Assembly: GCA_041628225.1 (NCBI GenBank)
Contig: JBFKPQ010000149.1
Span: 1 to 5,964, forward strand
Length of the DNA: 5,964 nt
Direction: 5' to 3'
Source of the DNA: JBFKPQ01 sp041628225
GTDB taxonomy: Bacteria; Actinomycetota; Acidimicrobiia; Spongiisociales; JAENVV01
The notes under the pieces are model-generated. The model searched no databases and was not told the origin of the DNA. It worked only from the letters and a program-made list of their open reading frames with translations. Within the stretch, counting starts at the first letter, position 1; each line of letters opens with the position of its first letter. Position numbers and translations under genes: made by a program. Positions 1 through 5,901 of this stretch are shown one piece after another.

Positions 1-190
1 CGATTTCTCTGCCGGCCATCTCGGCGACCTGGTCGTACGACGAACCCAACCCGAGGGGTGGGTCGGACGTGATGGTGCACGTCTTCATGCCGCGCTGCCA
101 GCGCGGGTTGTTCGTGAAGTCCGACACGAACTCGAACACCTCGTGGGCGGGACGTGCGATGTCGATGGAGACTTCCACATGGGTGGCCAT
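1..190 (-). CDS. SRPBCC (START/polyketide-cyclase-like) family protein, N-terminal part
   Basis: The minus strand reads from an ATG at 190-188 without a stop to the left edge, giving 63 residues of a gene that continues outside the window. The start MATHVEVSIDIARPAHEVFE, followed by FVSDFTNNPRWQ, is the classic opening of SRPBCC-fold proteins: a first beta strand (V-E-V-S-I-D-I), then P-A-x-x-V-F-x-F-V-S-D, then the N-P-x-W turn. A strand around residues 37-42 and a G-L-G-S-S-Y segment around 47-52 also fit the fold. Such proteins form a deep hydrophobic pocket for small ligands. The substrate cannot be told from this fragment, and nothing links it to carnitine except divergent position. No in-frame start lies further upstream and there is no clear Shine-Dalgarno, so the transcript may be leaderless. 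The fold is seen with confidence; the role is unknown. Confidence 0.85.
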   Translation of the reverse strand, partial: MATHVEVSIDIARPAHEVFEFVSDFTNNPRWQRGMKTCTITSDPPLGLGSSYDQVAEMAGREI

Positions 191-196
191 TCGAGA

Positions 197-202
197 AGCG
201 TA
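197..202 (-). promoter_or_regulatory. Possible -10 element for a leaderless SRPBCC transcript
   Basis: On the minus strand TACGCT (202-197) fits TANNNT and ends six bases before the ATG at 190. That spacing would place the transcription start on or next to the start codon, as in leaderless actinobacterial mRNAs. The missing Shine-Dalgarno of this gene agrees with that. There is no good -35 partner, and such a degenerate hexamer occurs often by chance. Confidence 0.3.
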
Positions 203-264
203 CCCGTGGAAGTTCCGGGACTTTCGAGGGCGGTGGTGGACGCCCGGGTCTATCGTGGCCGGAC

Positions 265-272
265 GGAGGAGG
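265..272 (+). promoter_or_regulatory. Shine-Dalgarno fixing the start of the BKACE gene
   Basis: GGAGGAGG lies seven bases before the ATG at 280. It is the best ribosome binding site in the window and settles the start at 280, over the in-frame ATG at 154, which would run into the divergent SRPBCC gene and add 42 residues that do not belong to the family. Confidence 0.85.
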
Positions 273-279
273 ACACGCC

Positions 280-1218
280 ATGCGACCACCCGGTACCGCC
301 ATCCTGACCTGCGCCACGAGCGGCAGTGCCCACACACCGACGATGAACTCCGACCTCCCGGTGACACCCGAGGAGATGATCGACGACGCCGTCGCCGCGG
401 CCGAGGCGGGTGCAGGGGTCATCCACCTCCACGCGCGCCATCCCGAGGACGGCCGCCCGTCCGCCGACCCCGGTCTGTTTCGCGAGTACTGCTCGGGAAT
501 CAAGGAGCGGTCCGATGCGGTGATCTCGATCACCACCGGGGGCGCTTCCGACCAGTCGGTCGAGGAGCGCCTGCAGGTCATCAAGGACCTGAAGCCCGAA
601 CTGGCCACCTGCAACCTCGGAACCATGAACTACGGCCTGTTTCAGATGATCCCCAAGTACGAGGGGCGATGGAAGTACGACTGGGAGGAGCCCTACCTCG
701 AATCCACTCGCGACACGCCGTTCGTCAGCCGGTTCTCCGACATCGAGTACATGTTGAAGGTGCTCGCTCCCGAGACCGGCTGCCGGTTCGAGTTCGAGGC
801 GTACGACATCGGCCACCTCTACACGCTGGCCTTCTATGCGGAGCAAGGTCTGGTACCCGCCCCCATCTTCGTGCAGTTCGTGATCGGCACCCTCGGCGGG
901 ATCGGCCCTGACGTCGAGAACGTGTTTCACATGAAGGAAGCCGCCGTTCGTCTGTTCGGTGACGACATCGAATGGGGAGTGCTCGGCGGCGGCCGAGCGC
1001 AGTTCGACCTCATCACCGCGGCGGCGACCCTCGGCGGCAACGTCCGGGTGGGCATGGAGGACTCGATCTACCTTCGGAGGGGCAAACTCGCCGAGTCCAA
1101 TGCCGACCAGGTCGACAAGATCGTTCGCATCCTCGACGAACTGTCGCGCCGTCCACTCACCCCGGCCGAAACCCGCGATGTTCTCAGCCTCAAAGGTCTG
1201 GACCAGGTCGCCTTCTAG
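280..1218 (+). CDS. cdhC: BKACE family (DUF849) enzyme, probable 3-dehydrocarnitine cleavage enzyme (3-dehydrocarnitine:acetyl-CoA betainyltransferase)
   Basis: This 312-residue cytosolic protein is a TIM-barrel, metal-dependent beta-keto acid cleavage enzyme. Such enzymes condense a beta-keto acid with acetyl-CoA to give acetoacetate and a new CoA ester; with 3-dehydrocarnitine the products are acetoacetate and betainyl-CoA. The family's zinc ligands are visible: H49 and H51 in VIHLHARHPEDGRPS, and E260 in RVGMEDS. R256, D261 and E173 (RFEFEAYD) sit where the 3-keto-5-aminohexanoate cleavage enzyme has its catalytic Arg, Asp and Glu, at a constant offset. ITTGG (84-88) and GGNVRVG (252-258) are further conserved blocks. 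Length is normal. The ATG at 280 is chosen for its strong ribosome binding site. The stop codon overlaps the GTG of the carnitine dehydrogenase, and this adjacency is what points to dehydrocarnitine among the many BKACE substrates. The family call is near certain and the substrate likely. The symbol follows Pseudomonas usage as I remember it. Confidence 0.9.
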   Translation: MRPPGTAILTCATSGSAHTPTMNSDLPVTPEEMIDDAVAAAEAGAGVIHLHARHPEDGRPSADPGLFREYCSGIKERSDAVISITTGGASDQSVEERLQVIKDLKPELATCNLGTMNYGLFQMIPKYEGRWKYDWEEPYLESTRDTPFVSRFSDIEYMLKVLAPETGCRFEFEAYDIGHLYTLAFYAEQGLVPAPIFVQFVIGTLGGIGPDVENVFHMKEAAVRLFGDDIEWGVLGGGRAQFDLITAAATLGGNVRVGMEDSIYLRRGKLAESNADQVDKIVRILDELSRRPLTPAETRDVLSLKGLDQVAF

Positions 1219-2681
1219 TGCGATTCGGAGTCGTCGGGTGCGGTGTCATCGGAGCCGGCTGGGCCACCCGGGCGCTGGCCCGCGGGTGGGACGTCGTCGC
1301 GCACGATCCGGCGCCCGGCGCCGAGCCGCGGCTCCGCGATGCGATCGAGCGTGCCTGGCCGTCGGTTCGCAAGCTCGGCCTGTATCCGGGCGCCGATCCC
1401 GAGCGGGTGACGTTCGTCGGCTCCCTCGAGGAGGTCGCCGCGGCCGCGTCGTTCATCCAGGAATCCGTTCCCGAGGTCGTCGATCTCAAGCAGGCCGTGC
1501 TCGAAGCGATCGATGCCGACGCTCCGGCGGACACGATCATCGCGTCGTCGACGTCGGGTATTCTGCCGACGACCCTCGCCGAACCCCTTCGGCATCCCGA
1601 GCGCCTCGTCGTGGGCCATCCCTTCAATCCCGTCTACCTGCTACCGCTCGTAGAAACGGTCGGCGGCGCGGCAACCGACCCGGGCGTGCTCGACCGGGCC
1701 GAGTCGATCTACCGCGATCTCGACATGCAAGTCCTGCGCGTCCGGAACGAGATCGACGGCTTCTTGTCCGATCGCCTGCAGGAGGCCATGTGGCGGGAGA
1801 TCCTGCACCTCGTGGCCGACGGGGTGGCGACGACTGGCGAACTCGACGACGCCATCGTCTACGGCCCAGGCCTGCGATGGGCGTTGATGGGGACGAACCT
1901 CACCTTCCACCTCGCCGGCGGAGAGGCCGGCATGCGGCACATGCTTCGCCAGTTCGGACCAGCTCTCGAGTGGCCATGGACGAAACTCGTCGCCCCTCCG
2001 CTCACCGACGAACTCATCGACGCGATGGTCGAAGGGACCGAAACCCAGGCGGCCGGCCGCCCGGTCGCCGAGCTGGAGCGCCTGCGAGACGATGCCCTCG
2101 TCGCGGTCATGTACGCGTTGCGGGAGAGCCGGCTGGGCGCCGGCCAGATCGTGACCCGCCGCGAGGGCCGCTCGTACGACAAGGGCGCGCCGCAACGTTG
2201 GGTGGCAGGCGCCGCCGTCCCCGCCCCACTCCAGCTGTACCGGTGCCGCGTGGCGCCCGATTGGGTCGACTACAACGACCACATGACCGAATCCGCGTAC
2301 CTGCTGGCATTCGGGTGGGCGTCGGACGCGCTCTTTCGATACCTCGGCATCGATGAGGACTATCGGGCGGGAGGGCATTCGTTCTACACCGTCGAGAGTC
2401 ACCTCGTGTATCACCGAGAGGTGTCGACCGGCGAGCCACTGCGATTCACGACACAGCTGCTGGGACACGACCACAAGAGGCTGCACATCTTTCACGCCAT
2501 GTACCACAACGACACCGGCCATGTGCTCTGCACCAACGAGCAGGTGCTCGTCCACGTCGACATGGCGGCCGGCAAGAGCACGCCCACACTGCACGGCCCG
2601 CATCGAGCACTCGACGGAATCTGGGCGTCCCACCGATCCCACCCGCGGCCCGACCGGGCCGTGATGACCCTGGAGCGCTGA
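1218..2681 (+). CDS. lcdH: L-carnitine dehydrogenase fused to a betainyl-CoA thioesterase (hotdog) domain
   Basis: This 487-residue protein has two catalytic parts. Residues 1-320 form an NAD-dependent 3-hydroxyacyl-CoA-dehydrogenase-like enzyme. They have a Rossmann loop GCGVIGAGWA (7-16), an acidic D30 at the end of the second strand that favours NAD, ASSTSG (109-114) with S113, GHPFNPVYLLP (133-143) with H134, and E146. The segments GLRWALMG (218-225) and GGEAGMRHMLRQFGP (234-248), followed by WPWTKL (252-257), are characteristic of L-carnitine dehydrogenases, which make 3-dehydrocarnitine. The catalytic Asn of true hydroxyacyl-CoA dehydrogenases is Asp here (D185 in SDRL), as I recall for carnitine dehydrogenases. 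After a linker, residues 338-455 are a 4HBT-type thioesterase with VDYNDHMTES (350-359), where D351 is the candidate catalytic acid. It would hydrolyse betainyl-CoA to glycine betaine. Such fusions are known in Sinorhizobium; Pseudomonas has separate proteins. The GTG start overlaps the preceding stop (TAGTG) with no Shine-Dalgarno nearby, so translation is probably coupled. Confidence 0.93.
   Translation: MRFGVVGCGVIGAGWATRALARGWDVVAHDPAPGAEPRLRDAIERAWPSVRKLGLYPGADPERVTFVGSLEEVAAAASFIQESVPEVVDLKQAVLEAIDADAPADTIIASSTSGILPTTLAEPLRHPERLVVGHPFNPVYLLPLVETVGGAATDPGVLDRAESIYRDLDMQVLRVRNEIDGFLSDRLQEAMWREILHLVADGVATTGELDDAIVYGPGLRWALMGTNLTFHLAGGEAGMRHMLRQFGPALEWPWTKLVAPPLTDELIDAMVEGTETQAAGRPVAELERLRDDALVAVMYALRESRLGAGQIVTRREGRSYDKGAPQRWVAGAAVPAPLQLYRCRVAPDWVDYNDHMTESAYLLAFGWASDALFRYLGIDEDYRAGGHSFYTVESHLVYHREVSTGEPLRFTTQLLGHDHKRLHIFHAMYHNDTGHVLCTNEQVLVHVDMAAGKSTPTLHGPHRALDGIWASHRSHPRPDRAVMTLER
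2672..2675 (+). promoter_or_regulatory. Shine-Dalgarno of the acyl-CoA dehydrogenase gene
   Basis: GGAG, inside the last codons of the preceding gene, lies seven bases before the ATG at 2683. It supports that start, which is also where the family's typical N-terminus (MEFGLTDEQQ) begins. Confidence 0.65.
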
Positions 2682-2682
2682 C

Positions 2683-3843
2683 ATGGAGTTCGGCCTGACC
2701 GACGAACAGCAGATGATCATCGACATGGTCCGGTCGTTCGTCGACAACGAGATCATGCCGCACGAGGAGGTCGTCGAACGAACCGGCGAGGTGCCGGCCG
2801 ATGTGGCCGTCCGGATTCGTGACAAAGCCCTCGCCGCCGGCATCTACGCCGCCAACATGCCGACCGAACTCGGCGGTGGGGGACTCGACAACCTCACGCT
2901 CGCCATGGTCGAGCGGGAGTTCGGGAAGGCTTCGTACGGCCTCCAATACATCGTGGCGCGACCTTCGAACATCCTGCAAGCGTGCAATCCCGAACAGGCC
3001 GAGCGCTATCTGCTGCCGACGATTCGCGGCGAGCGAATCGAATGCTTGGCGATGAGTGAACCGGACGCCGGCTCCGATCTGCGCGGCATGAAGTGCCGGG
3101 CGGTGCGCGACGGCGACGAGTACGTCATCACGGGTACGAAGCACTTCATCAGCCATGCCGATATCGCCGACTTCGTGATCTTGTTCGCGGCGACGGGCGA
3201 GGAAGAGGCGGGTGGACGCACCCGCAAGCGGATCACGTCGTTTCTCGTCGACATGGGTACGCCCGGATTCGAGGTGCAGCCCGGCTACGCGTCGGTGAGC
3301 CATCGCGGCTACCACAACTCGATCCTCAGCTTCGACGGCTGCCGGGTCCCCGTCGGCCAGATCCTCGGCGAAGAGCACCGCGGGTTCGACGTCGCCAACG
3401 AGTGGCTCGGCTCGACCCGCCTACAAGTGGCGGCCACCTGCCTGGGGCGGGCCGACCGAGCCCTGGCGATCGCCACCGAATGGGCGGCGACGAGAAAGCA
3501 GTTCGGGCAGACGATCGGCCGGTTCCAGGGCGTGTCGTTCAAGCTCGCCGACATGGCCACGCAACTGGCGGCGGCCGAACTCCTGACCTATCGAGCGGCG
3601 TGGAAGGCGGACCAAGGGACGATGACAGATACCGACGCGGCCATGGCGAAGCTGGTGGCGTCCGAGATGCTGGCGTTCGTGACCGACGAGGCCATCCAGA
3701 TCCTCGGCGGGATGGGCCTGATGGGCGACCTGCCGCTCGAGCGCCTCTGGCGCGATGCGCGGGTCGAACGGATCTGGGACGGGACGTCCGAGATCCAGCG
3801 CCACATCATCTCCCGGGCGATGTTGCGACCTCATGGCGGCTGA
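2683..3843 (+). CDS. Acyl-CoA dehydrogenase, candidate gamma-butyrobetainyl-CoA dehydrogenase
   Basis: This is a full-length (386 residues) FAD-dependent acyl-CoA dehydrogenase, a soluble enzyme that makes a trans-2 double bond in an acyl-CoA and passes electrons to ETF. The N-terminal helical domain starts FGLTDEQQMI. The first family signature is AMSEPDAGSD (123-132), leading into the middle beta domain with TGTKHFISHADIADF (150-164). The C-terminal helical domain holds WAATRKQFGQTIGRFQ (267-282) and the second signature around QILGGMGLMGDLP (339-351) and RDARVERIWDGTSEIQ (357-372). The catalytic base position, Glu in medium-chain enzymes (E-G-T), is Asp here (D366). The alternative Glu position of isovaleryl-CoA dehydrogenase appears to be T245. 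The gene begins 1 nt after the carnitine dehydrogenase fusion and overlaps the acyl-CoA synthetase gene. This context suggests oxidation of gamma-butyrobetainyl-CoA to crotonobetainyl-CoA, in the manner of a CaiA-related enzyme. The fold is certain and the substrate is inference; a short or branched acyl-CoA is the alternative. Confidence 0.92.
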   Translation: MEFGLTDEQQMIIDMVRSFVDNEIMPHEEVVERTGEVPADVAVRIRDKALAAGIYAANMPTELGGGGLDNLTLAMVEREFGKASYGLQYIVARPSNILQACNPEQAERYLLPTIRGERIECLAMSEPDAGSDLRGMKCRAVRDGDEYVITGTKHFISHADIADFVILFAATGEEEAGGRTRKRITSFLVDMGTPGFEVQPGYASVSHRGYHNSILSFDGCRVPVGQILGEEHRGFDVANEWLGSTRLQVAATCLGRADRALAIATEWAATRKQFGQTIGRFQGVSFKLADMATQLAAAELLTYRAAWKADQGTMTDTDAAMAKLVASEMLAFVTDEAIQILGGMGLMGDLPLERLWRDARVERIWDGTSEIQRHIISRAMLRPHGG

Positions 3844-5833
3844 TCGGCTCGGGCGCCTCCTCGACCCGGCGTCGGTGGCGTATGTCGGTGGCCGGCGCGC
3901 GGCCCTGGCGGCCGCCCAGTCGGACCGGCTCGGCTACGAAGGAGAGGTCTGGCTCGTCAACCCGAACGGTCCCGATGCTTCTGGCCGGCGGCGGTTTGCG
4001 GACCTGGGCGAACTGCCCGGCGTGCCGGATGCGGTCTTCGTCGGCGTCAACGCCGCGGACGCCACCGAAATCGTCCGAACCGCCGCGCGACTGGGAGCGG
4101 GGGGCGCGGTGGTCTATGCCGCCGGGTTCGGCGAGACCGGGCCGGCGGGCGCAGCCCGCGAGCGCGAGCTCGTCGCGGCGGCGGGGACGATGCCCGTGAT
4201 CGGGCCGAACTGCCATGGCTTCGTCAACGCCACCTCGGGTGCCGCGCTGTGGCCCGACGTGCATGGCTGCGCGCGGGTCGAACGCGGCGTTGCCATCGTG
4301 ACCCAGTCGGGCAACCTGGCCATCGACTTCTCGTTCCAGCGGCGCGCCCTTCCGGTGGCCTTCGCCATCACGCTCGGGAATCAGGCCATGGTGACGGTTG
4401 CCGACTGCGTCGCGGCGCTGGCCGCCGACGAACGGGTCAGCGCCATCGGCCTGCACATCGAAGGTGTTGCCGACGCCGCCGCCTTCGGTACGGCCGTGAC
4501 TGTCGCGGCGGACCACGACACCCCCGTCGTCGTCCTCAAGACCGGTGAGACGGCGGCCGGAGCGCGCATCGCCTCGACCCATACCGCCTCGCTGGTCGGC
4601 GATGCCGCGGCCCATCGCGCCCTGTTCGCTCACTACGGCGTTGCCCAGGTGCGTTCCGCCGACGAACTGCTTGCCGCACTCATCTGGCTCCACCATCACG
4701 GCCGGCTGCGCGGGCCACGGCTGACCTCACTGTCGTGTTCGGGCGGCGAGGCTGCGCTTGTCGCCGACCTCGCCGCACCGCGGAACGTCTCGTTTCCTCC
4801 GTTTCCCGACGAGGTTGCCGGTCGTTTGGCGGCCCTGCTCGATCACCGCGTGGCGGTCGACAATCCGCTCGACTACCACACGTTCATCTGGGGCGATCGG
4901 CCGCGCATGACCGCCGTCTTCGCCGAAGCGCTCGCGGCGTCGGATGCGGGCATGCTCGTCATCGACTTCCCGCCGGCCGGACTCGACGACGCCGACTGGT
5001 GGCCGACGATCGGCGCGTTCGCCGACGCGCTGGACCAGAGCGGTACCCCAGGGGTCGTGAGCTCGGCACTCCCCGAGAACCTGTCGGGCGAGGTGATCGC
5101 CCGCTTGGCCGGTCTCGGTCTGGCCGCGATCCCGGGCATTGACACCTGCCTTGCCGCGTTCGCAGCCGCCCGCCCACGCGCCGTCGGAGGACCGCACGTC
5201 GTCCGCTCGGTCGCAGCCCGTCACGCCGTCGACGAAGCCGCCGCCAAGGGCCGCCTCCGGAGCGCGGGGCTGCCGGTACCGGCCGGCAGGCGTGCGAAGC
5301 TCGAGGGCGCCGCGTCGGCGGCTGAGGAGATCGGCTGGCCGGTGGTCGTCAAGGCGTTGGCCGTCGATCACCGCTCGGAGGTCGGTGGGGTGGCGTTGGC
5401 TCTGCGTGACGCGGCGTCGGTCACCGACGCCGCCTCGGCCATGGCCGGGCTCGGCGACGAGGTACTGGTGGAACGGATGGTGGAGGGCGTGGTCGGCGAG
5501 TTGCTCGTGGGCATCGCCGTCGACGAGCCGGTCGGGTGGACCCTGACGGTCGGAGCGGGCGGTGTGGCGACCGAAGTGATGGCCGATGTGGCGACCGTAC
5601 TGCTGCCCACCGACGCAGCCGCACTGCTCGACGCGTTCGGGAGTCTGCGGTCGTACCCGCTGTGGGATGGCTACCGAGGCCTGCGACGCGCTGCCATCGA
5701 GGTTGCCGTCGACGTGATCGTGCGGCTGGGAGTGGTGGCTGTCGAAGAGGGTTGGGAACTCGAGATCAACCCGCTGCTCATGACCGCTGACGACGTGTGG
5801 ATCGCCGACGTCTTGATGAAGGAGCTGACATGA
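3833..5833 (+). CDS. NDP-forming (ADP-type) acyl-CoA synthetase, fused alpha-beta single chain
   Basis: This 666-residue protein activates a carboxylic acid to its CoA ester with ATP through phospho-histidine relay, giving ADP and Pi. Domains in order: CoA-binding Rossmann domain (about 5-145) with PASVAYVGG (12-20) and IGPNCHGFVN (123-132); succinyl-CoA-ligase-like domain (about 150-290) with VTQSGNLAIDF (156-166) and ASTHTASLVGD (247-257), where H250 is the expected phosphorylated His; second ligase domain (about 297-450) with SCSGGEAALVAD (301-312) and NPLDY (344-348); and an ATP-grasp domain (about 460-666) with VVVKALAVDHRSEVGG (504-519), where H513 matches the second relay His, and EINPL (644-648) for metal binding. 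It is a little shorter than the usual ~700. The start at 3833 matches the family N-terminus and overlaps the previous gene by 11 nt. There is no Shine-Dalgarno, so coupling is likely. In this operon a betaine acid such as gamma-butyrobetaine or carnitine is the likely substrate. Acetate or acetoacetate salvage is the alternative. Confidence 0.92.
   Translation: MAADRLGRLLDPASVAYVGGRRAALAAAQSDRLGYEGEVWLVNPNGPDASGRRRFADLGELPGVPDAVFVGVNAADATEIVRTAARLGAGGAVVYAAGFGETGPAGAARERELVAAAGTMPVIGPNCHGFVNATSGAALWPDVHGCARVERGVAIVTQSGNLAIDFSFQRRALPVAFAITLGNQAMVTVADCVAALAADERVSAIGLHIEGVADAAAFGTAVTVAADHDTPVVVLKTGETAAGARIASTHTASLVGDAAAHRALFAHYGVAQVRSADELLAALIWLHHHGRLRGPRLTSLSCSGGEAALVADLAAPRNVSFPPFPDEVAGRLAALLDHRVAVDNPLDYHTFIWGDRPRMTAVFAEALAASDAGMLVIDFPPAGLDDADWWPTIGAFADALDQSGTPGVVSSALPENLSGEVIARLAGLGLAAIPGIDTCLAAFAAARPRAVGGPHVVRSVAARHAVDEAAAKGRLRSAGLPVPAGRRAKLEGAASAAEEIGWPVVVKALAVDHRSEVGGVALALRDAASVTDAASAMAGLGDEVLVERMVEGVVGELLVGIAVDEPVGWTLTVGAGGVATEVMADVATVLLPTDAAALLDAFGSLRSYPLWDGYRGLRRAAIEVAVDVIVRLGVVAVEEGWELEINPLLMTADDVWIADVLMKELT
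5819..5824 (+). promoter_or_regulatory. Strong Shine-Dalgarno at the 3' end of the synthetase gene
   Basis: AAGGAG stands five bases before an ATG at 5830 that overlaps the synthetase stop as ATGA. This is the arrangement of a translationally coupled next gene. The motif also encodes residues KE of the synthetase C-terminus (LMKELT), so it could be coincidence. Confidence 0.45.
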
Positions 5834-5901
5834 CGATCATCGTCGACCGGCAACGCTGTCCTCTCGGATCGCGCCAAGCCAATCGGCATCAGAGAATCTG
5901 A
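5830..5901 (+). pseudogene. Possible truncated start of a fifth operon gene (23 codons)
   Basis: The ATGA overlap and the AAGGAG site predict a coupled downstream gene. The frame opens MTIIVDRQRCPLGSRQ but stops at a TGA (5899-5901) after 23 residues. The first nine codons look like ordinary coding sequence for this genome, and the rest does not. Either a real fifth gene was broken here by rearrangement, insertion or frameshift, or the ATG is fortuitous. The +1 frame stays open from just after the synthetase stop to the right edge, so a single frameshift near 5835-5895 could join the two. The peptide is not recognisable as a family. Confidence 0.22.

Larger units (their letters stand above)
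191..279. promoter_or_regulatory. Divergent intergenic region between the SRPBCC gene and the carnitine operon
   Basis: These 89 bases separate two divergent start codons and so must carry both promoters, assuming the operon is not read from further upstream. I see no strong -35 hexamer on either strand and no convincing operator palindrome. Two hexamers match the loose actinobacterial TANNNT -10 pattern: TATCGT at 251-256 on the plus strand, which would give a short leader holding the Shine-Dalgarno, and TACGCT at 202-197 on the minus strand. Both are weak evidence in isolation. Confidence 0.6.
280..5833 (+). other. Four-gene carnitine/betaine operon (predicted transcription unit)
   Basis: Four plus-strand genes follow each other with a 1-nt overlap (TAGTG at 1216-1220), a 1-nt gap (2682) and an 11-nt overlap (3833-3843). 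There is no room for internal intergenic promoters or terminators, so co-transcription and translational coupling are very likely. The first two genes together give carnitine to glycine betaine. The last two are a CoA-ester forming enzyme and a CoA-ester desaturase, which makes a feeder route from an acyl precursor such as gamma-butyrobetaine plausible but unproven. Confidence 0.85.

Noticed and set aside
154..279. Upstream ATG at 154 extending the BKACE gene by 42 residues
   Set aside because: The extension overlaps the divergent SRPBCC gene, is Arg/Trp/Gly-rich and unlike BKACE N-termini, and lacks a ribosome site. The ATG at 280 has GGAGGAGG at ideal spacing.
959..2356. 465-codon plus-strand frame crossing the BKACE and carnitine dehydrogenase genes
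   Set aside because: It is Arg/Pro/Ser-rich frame-shifted translation with no family resemblance, overlapping two strongly recognised genes.
1641..2843. 400-codon open frame on the minus strand
   Set aside because: It lies antisense to the carnitine dehydrogenase fusion and acyl-CoA dehydrogenase, has no recognisable domain, and is the usual by-product of G/C-biased third positions in high-GC genes.
2446..3378. 310-codon minus-strand open frame opposite the acyl-CoA dehydrogenase
   Set aside because: It is His/Arg/Ala-rich with no domain and fully covered by a clearly recognised plus-strand gene.
3755..3832. Upstream ATG extending the acyl-CoA synthetase by 26 residues
   Set aside because: It would overlap the acyl-CoA dehydrogenase by 89 bases and adds low-complexity residues before the family's normal N-terminus.
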